A stretch of DNA of 5,485 nucleotides from Bacteroidota bacterium (GTDB lineage Bacteria > Bacteroidota > Bacteroidia > Bacteroidales > B18-G4), in contig QMPN01000210.1 of assembly GCA_003648575.1 (NCBI GenBank), positions 1 to 5,485 on the forward strand, given 5' to 3'. Below, one piece after another: positions 1 through 5,485 of this stretch. How positions within the stretch are numbered: position 1 is the first letter of the stretch; every line of letters starts with the position of its first letter. Under the pieces are notes generated by a model. The model worked only from the letters and a program-made list of their open reading frames with translations, was not told where the DNA came from and did not search any database. A program made the position numbers and the translations under genes.

Positions 1-3000
1 ATCTTCACCTCTCGACCCGGCCGGATAGAAACCGATCATGGCCTCAGCCCTGAGCATCTTATCCGCTATAATCTTATTCAGCATAGCCAGACCATCGTCA
101 TATAGTTTTTTGGCTTCTTCGCCTTTAACGGGATCATCAAAAATGCCGGGGAATTTCCCGCTGATCTTCCATGCATGGAAGAAAAAGGTCCAGTCTATAT
201 AAGCGCTGATCTCCTCCAGGGGGTAATCAGTAAACAGCCTGTTACCGGTAAAAGCAGGTTTGGTGGTCTTTACCAGTGACCAGTCAGTTTGTAGTCTGTT
301 TACCCTTGCATCTTCCAGGGGAATGAGTTTTTTCTCCTTCTGGCCTGCCTCATATTTTTCGCGGAGCGAAGTATATTTTTCGGTAATATCATCAATATAA
401 TTTGCCTTCCTTTCTTTTGAAAAAAGTTTCGACAGGACCCCGACACATCTCGATGCATCCTTAACATGGATTACCGGGTGGTCGTAGACCGGTGCTATCT
501 TCACGGCAGTATGGATCTCAGAGGTGGTAGCTCCGCCGATCAGCAGCGGGATATCCATATTCTTCCTTTTCATCTCCGATGAAACATGTACCATCTCCTC
601 CAGTGAAGGAGTGATCAGGCCACTTAATCCGATTATATCTACATTTTCTTCTTTGGCTGTACGAAGGATCTTCTCTGAAGAAACCATTACACCCAGGTCG
701 ATCACATCATAATTGTTACAGCCTAGTATCACTCCAACAATGTTTTTCCCGATGTCGTGCACATCGCCTTTCACGGTAGCCAGCAGTATCTTTTTCGATA
801 CCGGGCGTGTTTTCCCGCCGTCCTTTTCTTGCTGTATGTATGGTTCAAGATAGGCAACGGATCTTTTCATCACCCGGGCACTTTTAACTACCTGCGGGAG
901 GAACATCTTTCCTGCCCCAAAGAGGTCGCCAATGATGTTCATTCCATCCATCAGCGGCCCTTCTATCACTTCAAGTGCAGAATCATATTTGGCTCTGGCT
1001 TCTTCGGAGTCTTCTTCAATATGATCCATGATACCCCGGATCAGGGCGTGCCTGAGCCTTTCTTCTACAGGGGCTTCTCTCCATGCCTCTGCTTTTTCTT
1101 CTACCCTGTGAACTGATTTTACTTTCACAGCATATGCAATGAGACGCTCGGTAGCATCCTTGCGGCGGTTCAGGATCACATCTTCCACCAGGTTTAGCAG
1201 ATCGGCAGGGATGTCATCATAAACCTGCAGCATTCCGGCATTCACTATGCCCATGTCGAGTCCTGCTACAACAGCGTGATAAAGAAATGCCGAATGCATG
1301 GCTTCCCTCACAGTATTGTTACCCCGGAAGGAGAATGAAAGGTTGCTGATGCCCCCGCTTACCCTGGCATGGGGCAGGTGCTCCTTGATCCACTTCACAG
1401 CATTGATGAAGTCGACGGCATAATTGTTATGCTCGTCAATGCCGGTGGCGATGGTGAGGATGTTGGGGTCGAATATAATATCATTGGCCGGAAAGCCTAC
1501 TTCCTCAGTAAGGATCTTATATGCCCTTGCGCTGATCCTGGTCTTATCTTCATAGCTGGCTGCCTGCCCGTTTTCATCGAAAGCCATCACTATAACGGCC
1601 GCACCATAATTCATGATACGGCTGGCTCTTTTCCTGAACTCATCTTCACCATCTTTCAAACTGATGGAGTTCACGATGGCTTTACCCTGAAGGCACTTGA
1701 GCCCGGCTTCGAGCACTTCCCATTTAGAAGAATCAATCATGATTGGAACTCTTGCAATATCAGGTTCTGCGGCAAGGAGGTTCAGGAAAGATACCATGGA
1801 GGCCTGTGCATCAAGCATGGCATCGTCCATATTGATATCGATCACCTGTGCACCGTTCTCCACCTGCTGGCGGGCCACCGACAGGGCTTCATCAAAGTTT
1901 TCTTCTCGTATAAGCCGGGCAAATTTTATAGATCCTGCCACATTGGTACGCTCCCCGATATTGATGAAGTTACTCCCGGGAAATACTAGCAAGGGTTCCA
2001 GCCCGCTTAAATGCAGCGAATTGTCTTTTTCAGGTACAGGACGAACGCACGCCTTTGCGGCAAGGTCGGCAAACACACGTATATGTTCGGGGCTGGTGCC
2101 GCAGCACCCGCCGATAATATTCACAAAGCCATTATCCAGAAAGTCCTGCATCAGCGGAGCCATTTCTTCAGGGGTATCATCATACTCCCCGAACTGGTTA
2201 GGCAGCCCGGCATTTGGGTATACGCTGGTAAAGAATGGGGCCTTTTCTGAGAGCTCTTCCACAAAGGGGCGCAGCTCTTTTGCACCCAGGGCACAGTTAA
2301 ACCCAATACTCAGCATATCGATGTGAGAAACTGAATAGAGAAAAGCCTCCAGTGTTTGTCCGGAAAGAGTCCGTCCGCTGGCATCGGTAATGGTTCCCGA
2401 AACCATGATAGGAACTTTGTGACCATTCTCCGTAAAAAGGTCATTGATCGCAAACAGGGCCGCTTTGGCGTTCAGGGTGTCGAAAATGGTCTCTACCAGA
2501 AGGAGGTCGGCACCGCCGTCGATCAAACCCCTGGCCTGCTCGTAATATGCATCATATAACTTATCGAAGGTGATGGCCCGGAAGCCCGGATTGTTTACAT
2601 CGGACGACAGGGATGCGGTCCTGTTGGTCGGCCCCATGGCACCTGCCACATAGCGTGGCTTATCAGGATCCTTTTCACTAAATGCCAGCACTGCCTTCAT
2701 GGCGATCTCAGCGGATGCCTTATTAATTTCATATGCAAGATCCTCAGTTCCGTAATCCGACTGGGAAATGGAAGTGCCATTAAAGGTATTGGTCTCGACA
2801 ATATCGGCCCCGGCCTCCAGGTAGGCCTCATGGATCTCCAAAATGATATCGGGCCTGGTGAGCGATAAGAGGTCGTTGTTGCCCTTAAGGTCACGTGTGT
2901 GCTCAGCAAACCTTTCACCTCGGAAATCCTTTTCGGAAAGCATGTAACGTTGAAGCATGGTCCCCATGGCACCATCCAGAACGAGGATGCGTTTTGGCAG

Positions 3001-3030
3001 TAATGATTTTATGTCGGGCCTTACAGGCAT
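1..3030 (-). CDS. metH: Cobalamin-dependent methionine synthase MetH (3'-truncated by the window edge)
   Basis: Cytosolic enzyme that moves the methyl group of 5-methyltetrahydrofolate to homocysteine through a methylcobalamin cofactor, giving methionine and tetrahydrofolate. The frame is open for 1010 codons from the ATG at 3030 and runs off the left edge; the E. coli enzyme has about 1227 residues, so about 215 are missing. Domains in order: homocysteine-binding barrel (about 1-325) with zinc ligands C246 and C309-C310 ([15 protein letters not shown]); pterin-binding barrel (about 355-615, beginning at FINIGERTN); helical B12 cap (about 645-740); B12-binding domain (about 742-880) with DVHDIGKN, where D756, H758 and S809 of GLITPS match the E. 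coli triad D757/H759/S810; and the start of the AdoMet reactivation domain, with D946 in YIDWTFFF. The rest of that domain is outside the window. An in-frame ATG at 3066 is unlikely as start because a -7 promoter element lies between it and 3030. No frameshift or missing visible catalytic residue. Confidence 0.97.
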   Translation of the reverse strand, partial: MPVRPDIKSLLPKRILVLDGAMGTMLQRYMLSEKDFRGERFAEHTRDLKGNNDLLSLTRPDIILEIHEAYLEAGADIVETNTFNGTSISQSDYGTEDLAYEINKASAEIAMKAVLAFSEKDPDKPRYVAGAMGPTNRTASLSSDVNNPGFRAITFDKLYDAYYEQARGLIDGGADLLLVETIFDTLNAKAALFAINDLFTENGHKVPIMVSGTITDASGRTLSGQTLEAFLYSVSHIDMLSIGFNCALGAKELRPFVEELSEKAPFFTSVYPNAGLPNQFGEYDDTPEEMAPLMQDFLDNGFVNIIGGCCGTSPEHIRVFADLAAKACVRPVPEKDNSLHLSGLEPLLVFPGSNFINIGERTNVAGSIKFARLIREENFDEALSVARQQVENGAQVIDINMDDAMLDAQASMVSFLNLLAAEPDIARVPIMIDSSKWEVLEAGLKCLQGKAIVNSISLKDGEDEFRKRASRIMNYGAAVIVMAFDENGQAASYEDKTRISARAYKILTEEVGFPANDIIFDPNILTIATGIDEHNNYAVDFINAVKWIKEHLPHARVSGGISNLSFSFRGNNTVREAMHSAFLYHAVVAGLDMGIVNAGMLQVYDDIPADLLNLVEDVILNRRKDATERLIAYAVKVKSVHRVEEKAEAWREAPVEERLRHALIRGIMDHIEEDSEEARAKYDSALEVIEGPLMDGMNIIGDLFGAGKMFLPQVVKSARVMKRSVAYLEPYIQQEKDGGKTRPVSKKILLATVKGDVHDIGKNIVGVILGCNNYDVIDLGVMVSSEKILRTAKEENVDIIGLSGLITPSLEEMVHVSSEMKRKNMDIPLLIGGATTSEIHTAVKIAPVYDHPVIHVKDASRCVGVLSKLFSKERKANYIDDITEKYTSLREKYEAGQKEKKLIPLEDARVNRLQTDWSLVKTTKPAFTGNRLFTDYPLEEISAYIDWTFFFHAWKISGKFPGIFDDPVKGEEAKKLYDDGLAMLNKIIADKMLRAEAMIGFYPAGSRGED

Positions 3031-3043
3031 ATGATAATTTGCT

Positions 3044-3073
3044 TTCTGCAAAGTTATGGAATTCATATATTTG
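3044..3073 (+). promoter_or_regulatory. Putative promoter of the tRNA-editing gene, overlapping the metH promoter
   Basis: On the plus strand TATATTTG (3066-3073) also matches TAnnTTTG fully. Upstream elements are weaker: TTCTG (3044-3048) at 17-bp spacing, or TTTG (3038-3041) at 24 bp, which is longer than usual. Transcription starting near 3078-3082 would leave under 12 bases before the ATG at 3089 and would exclude the upstream in-frame ATG at 3056, which lies ahead of the -7 element. This is the main reason for choosing 3089 as the start. Activity is inferred. Confidence 0.45.
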
Positions 3074-3079
3074 CCGAAA
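3049..3079 (-). promoter_or_regulatory. Putative metH promoter (Bacteroidota type)
   Basis: On the minus strand TAACTTTG (3049-3056) matches the Bacteroidota -7 consensus TAnnTTTG in every fixed position. A weak -33-like TTTCG (3075-3079) lies 18 bp upstream, within the usual spacing. Transcription would begin roughly 10-15 bases before the ATG at 3030, giving a very short leader with no Shine-Dalgarno sequence and no room for a cobalamin or SAM riboswitch. The -7 match is visible directly; promoter activity is inferred. Confidence 0.5.
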
Positions 3080-3088
3080 GCAGACAAA

Positions 3089-3583
3089 ATGAACGGAGAT
3101 CCAACGCTATATCAGGTCCTCGATGAACTGGGAATCAAGTATGAATATCATGAACATCCTCCCGGCCGAACGGTGGAAGAAGCCTTAAAATACTGGAAGG
3201 ACATTGACTCCGCTCACTGTAAAAATATCTTTTTCAGAAACCATAAAGGAAACCGTCATTACCTGGTGATCAGCGACCACAGGTATCAGCTCGATATCCG
3301 TGACCTGGAGCAAAGGCTGAAGCAGGGGAAACTCACTTTTGCCAGCCCCCAAAGACTGATGAAGCACCTTGGCCTGGAAGGGGGATCGGTATCGCTTTTT
3401 GGCCTGATCAACGATGCCGAAGATCATGTGTACCTCTTCATTGACGAAAACCTGCTGAAGGCAGAAAGAGTAAGTTTTCATCCCAATATTAATACGGCCA
3501 GCCTTGTGATCAGCGTGGAAGATATGAAACGTTTTCTGGAGTGGTCGGGAAACTCCTACGAATTTATAAGTTTATATGATTAA
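3089..3583 (+). CDS. YbaK/ProX-type prolyl-tRNA editing protein (aminoacyl-tRNA deacylase)
   Basis: Free-standing homologue of the editing (INS) domain of bacterial prolyl-tRNA synthetase. Members of the ProX / PrdX / ProXp-ala branch hydrolyse mischarged tRNA, typically Ala-tRNA(Pro), in the cytosol. The 164 residues are a normal single-domain length. Family features seen in order: [11 protein letters not shown] (22-32); the catalytic-type lysine K45 in KNIFFRN, at the position known as K45 in Caulobacter ProXp-ala; RHYLVIS (56-62); [16 protein letters not shown] (81-96); [11 protein letters not shown] (99-109); and [13 protein letters not shown] (130-142). The loop normally reads GxxxPFG but here is GSVSLFG, with leucine at 103. 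A start at 3056 would add 11 residues ([11 protein letters not shown]) that precede the usual family start and overlap the promoter, so 3089 is preferred. It is transcribed divergently from metH. The next gene on the same strand begins 75 bp after its stop and may be co-transcribed. The family call is firm; alanine versus cysteine or another specificity is not determined. The symbol proX is used for this family but also for an unrelated transporter, so none is given. Confidence 0.9.
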   Translation: MNGDPTLYQVLDELGIKYEYHEHPPGRTVEEALKYWKDIDSAHCKNIFFRNHKGNRHYLVISDHRYQLDIRDLEQRLKQGKLTFASPQRLMKHLGLEGGSVSLFGLINDAEDHVYLFIDENLLKAERVSFHPNINTASLVISVEDMKRFLEWSGNSYEFISLYD

Positions 3584-3592
3584 TTATAGCAC

Positions 3593-3658
3593 CTCACCCC
3601 CTTAACCCCCCGGCCCCCTTTTCATCCTCTCCTGCAGGAGAGGGAGCCAGGGGGTGAG
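3593..3658. repeat. Palindromic intergenic repeat, full-length copy
   Basis: A 66-bp imperfect palindrome fills most of the gap between the editing gene and the DUF1295 gene. Its ends are a perfect 9-bp inverted repeat, CTCACCCCC (3593-3601) and GGGGGTGAG (3650-3658). Its centre is a perfect 18-bp palindrome, CCTCTCCTGCAGGAGAGG (3626-3643). The left half has extra C-tract sequence, so the arms are unequal. A related partial copy lies at 4729-4766. The RNA could fold into a long hairpin, but no T-run follows, so it is not a standard terminator. It resembles dispersed intergenic repeats of Bacteroidota as I remember them; copy number in this genome is unknown. Confidence 0.8.
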
Positions 3659-4534
3659 ATGAATAAATTTAAAATTATGAATAAATCTCTTAGTATTGTA
3701 GTTAACCTGTTTATTTATGTAATAGCAATATTGGTGGTGATTCTCACCTGGCGGTTTTTGCCGGATGTGCATCTGTTATGGAAGATTCTCATGGCAGACG
3801 TAATTGGTACCATCGTGGTCTTCATTTTCTCCATGATTTTTAATAATTCCTCCATGTATGATCCGTACTGGAGTGTCCAGCCATTTGTGATTGCGGCTTT
3901 TCTTGCATGGCCAATCCAGGATCTGGGCATTTTAGGTATGATCGTTTTAATCATGGTTTTGCTATATGGTATAAGGCTGACGCTGAATTTTTACCGGGGA
4001 TGGCCGGGAATGAGCAACGAAGACTGGCGTTACCGTAATTTTCGTAGCGGTTTCCCAACTTTATACTGGCCCATCAGTTTTTTGGGGATCCATCTCTTTC
4101 CAACTATCATGGTCTTCCTGGCATGTATGTCGCTCTTGCAAATCTATCAGGGTCCCGGACTGGAATTGAATGTGTGGTTTATAGCCGGGCTGGGCACTAT
4201 GATTCTTGCCGTTGGACTGGCCTATATTGCCGATGATCAGATGAAAAAATTCAGAAATAAAGAAGAGAACAAGGGCAAACTCATGCGGGAAGGACTGTGG
4301 AAATACAGCCGTCATCCGAATTACCTGGGTGAGATTCTGACCTGGTGGGGCCTGTTTTTCTTTTCCCTCTCTGCCGGATATGATCAATGGTGGATGATAG
4401 TCGGACCGCTGACCGTTACACTCATGTTTGTCGGGATCAGCATTCCTTTGCTGGAAAAGCGGGAACTCAAACGCCGTCCTGAATATGCCGGATACAAAAA
4501 GGAAGTCGGGATGCTCCTTCCGCTTAAATTCTAA
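3659..4534 (+). CDS. DUF1295 family membrane protein (steroid 5-alpha-reductase-like)
   Basis: A 291-residue polytopic inner-membrane protein of the DUF1295 family, related to the C-terminal domain of steroid 5-alpha-reductases and isoprenylcysteine methyltransferase-like enzymes. Hydrophobic stretches lie near residues 11-31, 43-61, 75-106, 135-160, 172-190, 225-240 and 244-265, suggesting seven to nine membrane passes. Family signatures are SSMYDPYWSVQP (64-75), RLTLNFYRGW (106-115), EDWRY (121-125), ADDQMKKF (191-198), GLWKYSRHPNYLGE (212-225) and a C-terminal EKREL...RRPEYAGY (266-279). The GLWKYSRHPNYLGE block followed by a Glu and Arg/Pro-rich tail is where related enzymes bind NADPH or AdoMet, so a redox or methyl-transfer role on a lipid is plausible; the substrate is unknown. 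Start is uncertain: the ATG at 3659 abuts the preceding repeat, while an in-frame ATG at 3677 (MNKSLSIVV) has the A-rich upstream sequence favoured in Bacteroidota. No clear terminator follows the stop. Confidence 0.9.
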   Translation: MNKFKIMNKSLSIVVNLFIYVIAILVVILTWRFLPDVHLLWKILMADVIGTIVVFIFSMIFNNSSMYDPYWSVQPFVIAAFLAWPIQDLGILGMIVLIMVLLYGIRLTLNFYRGWPGMSNEDWRYRNFRSGFPTLYWPISFLGIHLFPTIMVFLACMSLLQIYQGPGLELNVWFIAGLGTMILAVGLAYIADDQMKKFRNKEENKGKLMREGLWKYSRHPNYLGEILTWWGLFFFSLSAGYDQWWMIVGPLTVTLMFVGISIPLLEKRELKRRPEYAGYKKEVGMLLPLKF

Positions 4535-4610
4535 TACCCAAATTACTACTGTCCGGGGAAAATTAGATTGAATTGATGAAAGGCCCTTCCAAGTTAGTAA
4601 ATTAATGATC

Positions 4611-4640
4611 TGTCATCGCGAGCGGAGTCGAGCGACCTGT
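4611..4640. repeat. REP-like short motif with doubled CGAGCG
   Basis: The 30-bp TGTCATCGCGAGC...GACCTGT stretch carries CGAGCG twice (4619-4624 and 4629-4634), ten bases apart. It resembles the GTCAT-n-GCGAGC-type intergenic repeats found in many bacterial genomes. Its last six bases ACCTGT (4635-4640) are complementary to ACAGGT at 4674-4679, which is followed by a run of Ts, but the 33-base loop makes a terminator doubtful. Only one copy is in the window, so the repeat call rests on resemblance. Confidence 0.45.
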
Positions 4641-4728
4641 TTTATCAAAGAGAAATACTTCAGCTGGAGACAGACAGGTTTTTAACCGGACACCATTATT
4701 CTTAAATTTCAAACTTAAAACTTGAAGT

Positions 4729-4766
4729 CCCCATCTCTTTTAGGAGAGGGGGATTTAGGGGGTGAG
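4729..4766. repeat. Partial second copy of the GGGGGTGAG repeat, with hairpin
   Basis: AGGAGAGGG (4742-4750) and GGGGGTGAG (4758-4766) match the right half of the repeat at 3636-3658 in the same orientation; the spacer is 7 bases here instead of 5. The left part forms its own hairpin: CCCCATCTC (4729-4737) pairs with GAGAGGGGG (4744-4752) with one mismatch around a 6-base loop. The outer CTCACCCCC arm is missing. It sits between convergent genes, where the hairpin could slow or end transcription from either side, but no strong T-run follows, so that is speculation. Confidence 0.7.
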
Positions 4767-4798
4767 GTTCTTTGAGGAATTGAACCATTTGAATTTCT

Positions 4799-4838
4799 TT
4801 AGAATTTAGAGCTTGGGGCTTAGAATTTCAGCTTCGGG
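4799..4838. repeat. Imperfect ~21-bp tandem duplication at the dehydrogenase 3' end
   Basis: TTAGAATTTAGAGCTTGGGG (4799-4818) is followed by TTAGAATTTCAGCTTCGGG (4820-4838). The copies are offset by 21 bp and differ by one indel and a few substitutions. The period is a multiple of three, so the reading frame is kept, and the stop codon (4806-4808) lies in the downstream copy as read on the minus strand. The last residues, SPKL, appear to come from the duplication. Confidence 0.55.
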
Positions 4839-5485
4839 ATCAATGGAATCCCAGAGCTCATATGATTTTCCCCAAAGCTTTTTCCCTTCTTCAGGAAGAT
4901 AGACCTTCTCATCCATCTCTTTGTGCTTGAACATGTGCTGATAGGCATTGGTACGACCTTCATAATCGGGTGATATGCTCATATACACAACGGGGAGGGC
5001 TGCTTTTTTAGGAGAACGGAAGATGACCCAGAATATAGCACCGAGAACCTTCCTGAGCAAAAATGGAGCCTCCTTGATGATGCCGGAATGTACCGGTCCC
5101 GGGCAGATCACATTTACACCAACTTCAACCTCATCCCCATCCTTATTTAACCGCCGAGATAGCTCAGTAGCATAGGTGTTTAATATGAGTTTGTAATAAC
5201 TATAATGTGAGATTCCTTTATTTACACCATAGTCGATGTACTTCCCAAATTCATCGTAATCGATGAAAGAGGATCCCTGGTGGGAGTCAGAAGAAATGAA
5301 AAGGAAACGGGGTTTAATATCCTTTGAATCCCTGTTTCTGCTGACAATTCGTCTATTCAGCAACAAGGTGGAAAGCATCACATTTGACAGGTAGTTTACA
5401 AGGAACATCTCTTCCTGTCCGGAATCCGTTTTTCTCGCCCTGGGGAGTGCTACCCCGGCATTGAGAATGATGCTGTCGAGCGACA
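4806..5485 (-). CDS. Short-chain dehydrogenase/reductase, retinol dehydrogenase-like (5'-truncated by the window edge)
   Basis: NAD(P)-dependent oxidoreductase of the classical SDR superfamily. The frame is open from the right edge to the TAA at 4806-4808, giving 225 complete codons. The Met at 5408 is internal, because recognisable SDR sequence continues upstream of it. Numbering from the first complete codon: LILNAG-type strand SIILNAGV (4-11), MFLVNYLSN (26-34), the active-site serine region FISSDSH (62-68), catalytic Y94 and K98 in YSYYK, and NVICPGPVHSGI (124-135). The NAGV, VNYLSN, SSxxH and C-terminal KLWGKSYELWD pattern is that of the retinol dehydrogenase / protochlorophyllide reductase-like branch. 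The common YxxSK form is YSYYK here, keeping the essential Tyr and Lys. The glycine-rich cofactor motif lies outside the window, so NAD versus NADP preference cannot be read; bacterial members act on varied substrates and retinol should not be assumed. It converges on the DUF1295 gene. Confidence 0.9.
   Translation of the reverse strand, partial: SLDSIILNAGVALPRARKTDSGQEEMFLVNYLSNVMLSTLLLNRRIVSRNRDSKDIKPRFLFISSDSHQGSSFIDYDEFGKYIDYGVNKGISHYSYYKLILNTYATELSRRLNKDGDEVEVGVNVICPGPVHSGIIKEAPFLLRKVLGAIFWVIFRSPKKAALPVVYMSISPDYEGRTNAYQHMFKHKEMDEKVYLPEEGKKLWGKSYELWDSIDPEAEILSPKL

Larger units (their letters stand above)
4535..4805. other. Convergent intergenic region without a gene
   Basis: This 271-bp gap separates the stops of the plus-strand DUF1295 gene and the minus-strand dehydrogenase gene. 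It holds the REP-like motif and the partial repeat listed separately. The rest is A/T-rich and shows no convincing ORF, RNA gene or classical rho-independent terminator. Confidence 0.7.

Noticed and set aside
524..1116. Plus-strand ORFs opposite the B12-binding region of metH
   Set aside because: Antisense to the conserved DVHDIGKN and GLITPS segments; their sequence is explained by the real gene.
1369..2326. Two overlapping plus-strand ORFs of over 200 codons inside metH
   Set aside because: They lie antisense to intact, motif-rich MetH coding sequence covering the homocysteine and pterin domains, and their translations show no recognisable domain. They are shadows of metH codon usage.
2697..2975. 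Minus-strand ORF within metH in another frame
   Set aside because: Overlaps the MetH N-terminal homocysteine domain out of frame, with no recognisable domain of its own.
3031..3088. Cobalamin or SAM riboswitch upstream of metH
   Set aside because: metH genes often carry one, but here only 58 bp separate the two start codons and the predicted leader is about 15 bases, too short for either.
3185..3481. Minus-strand ORF opposite the tRNA-editing gene
   Set aside because: Antisense to a well-conserved domain, with no protein features of its own.
3593..3658. CRISPR repeat or phage attachment site
   Set aside because: There is no regularly spaced array, no cas gene, no integrase and no tRNA gene. 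The structure is a single long palindrome with a related half-copy elsewhere.
4061..4387. Minus-strand ORF opposite the DUF1295 gene
   Set aside because: Complement of conserved membrane-protein motifs; no independent evidence.
4635..4683. Rho-independent terminator from ACCTGT/ACAGGT followed by five Ts
   Set aside because: The stem is only 6 bp with a 33-base loop, so stability is doubtful.
4975..5175. Short plus-strand ORF opposite the dehydrogenase gene
   Set aside because: Antisense to SDR sequence that includes the PGPV motif; no recognisable domain.

Overview
The window looks like chromosomal DNA of a member of the Bacteroidota. Three things point that way. The two divergent genes near 3.05 kb each carry a match to the Bacteroidota -7 promoter element TAnnTTTG. 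Their start codons lack Shine-Dalgarno sequences. The gaps between genes hold G/C-tract repeats ending in CTCACCCCC/GGGGGTGAG, a type I associate with Bacteroidota genomes (from memory, not searched).

Layout: (1) positions 1-3030, minus strand, hold most of metH, the cobalamin-dependent methionine synthase. Its first 1010 codons are open and intact, and the last ~215 run off the left edge. (2) A 58-bp divergent intergenic region (3031-3088) separates metH from a plus-strand gene; it and the first bases beyond it carry two back-to-back promoters. (3) Positions 3089-3583, plus strand, encode a 164-residue YbaK/ProX-type aminoacyl-tRNA deacylase, probably clearing mischarged prolyl-tRNA. (4) Positions 3593-3658 are a palindromic repeat that ends directly at the next start codon. 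(5) Positions 3659-4534, plus strand, encode a multi-pass membrane protein of the DUF1295 / steroid 5-alpha-reductase-like family. (6) Positions 4535-4805 are a 271-bp convergent gap with a REP-like motif and a second, shorter copy of the repeat. (7) From 4806 to the right edge, minus strand, is the C-terminal ~225 residues of a short-chain dehydrogenase/reductase resembling the retinol dehydrogenase type; its N-terminal cofactor-binding region lies outside the window.

The genes are housekeeping or general metabolic genes and do not form an obvious pathway. MetH and the tRNA-editing protein both touch amino acid and translation metabolism, but their divergent arrangement is the only link visible. 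I found no phage, IS, CRISPR, toxin-antitoxin or defence system, no RNA gene and no riboswitch. The points most worth a second look are the interlocked divergent promoters, a Pro-to-Leu change in the GxxxP loop of the editing protein, and the repeat family flanking the DUF1295 gene.
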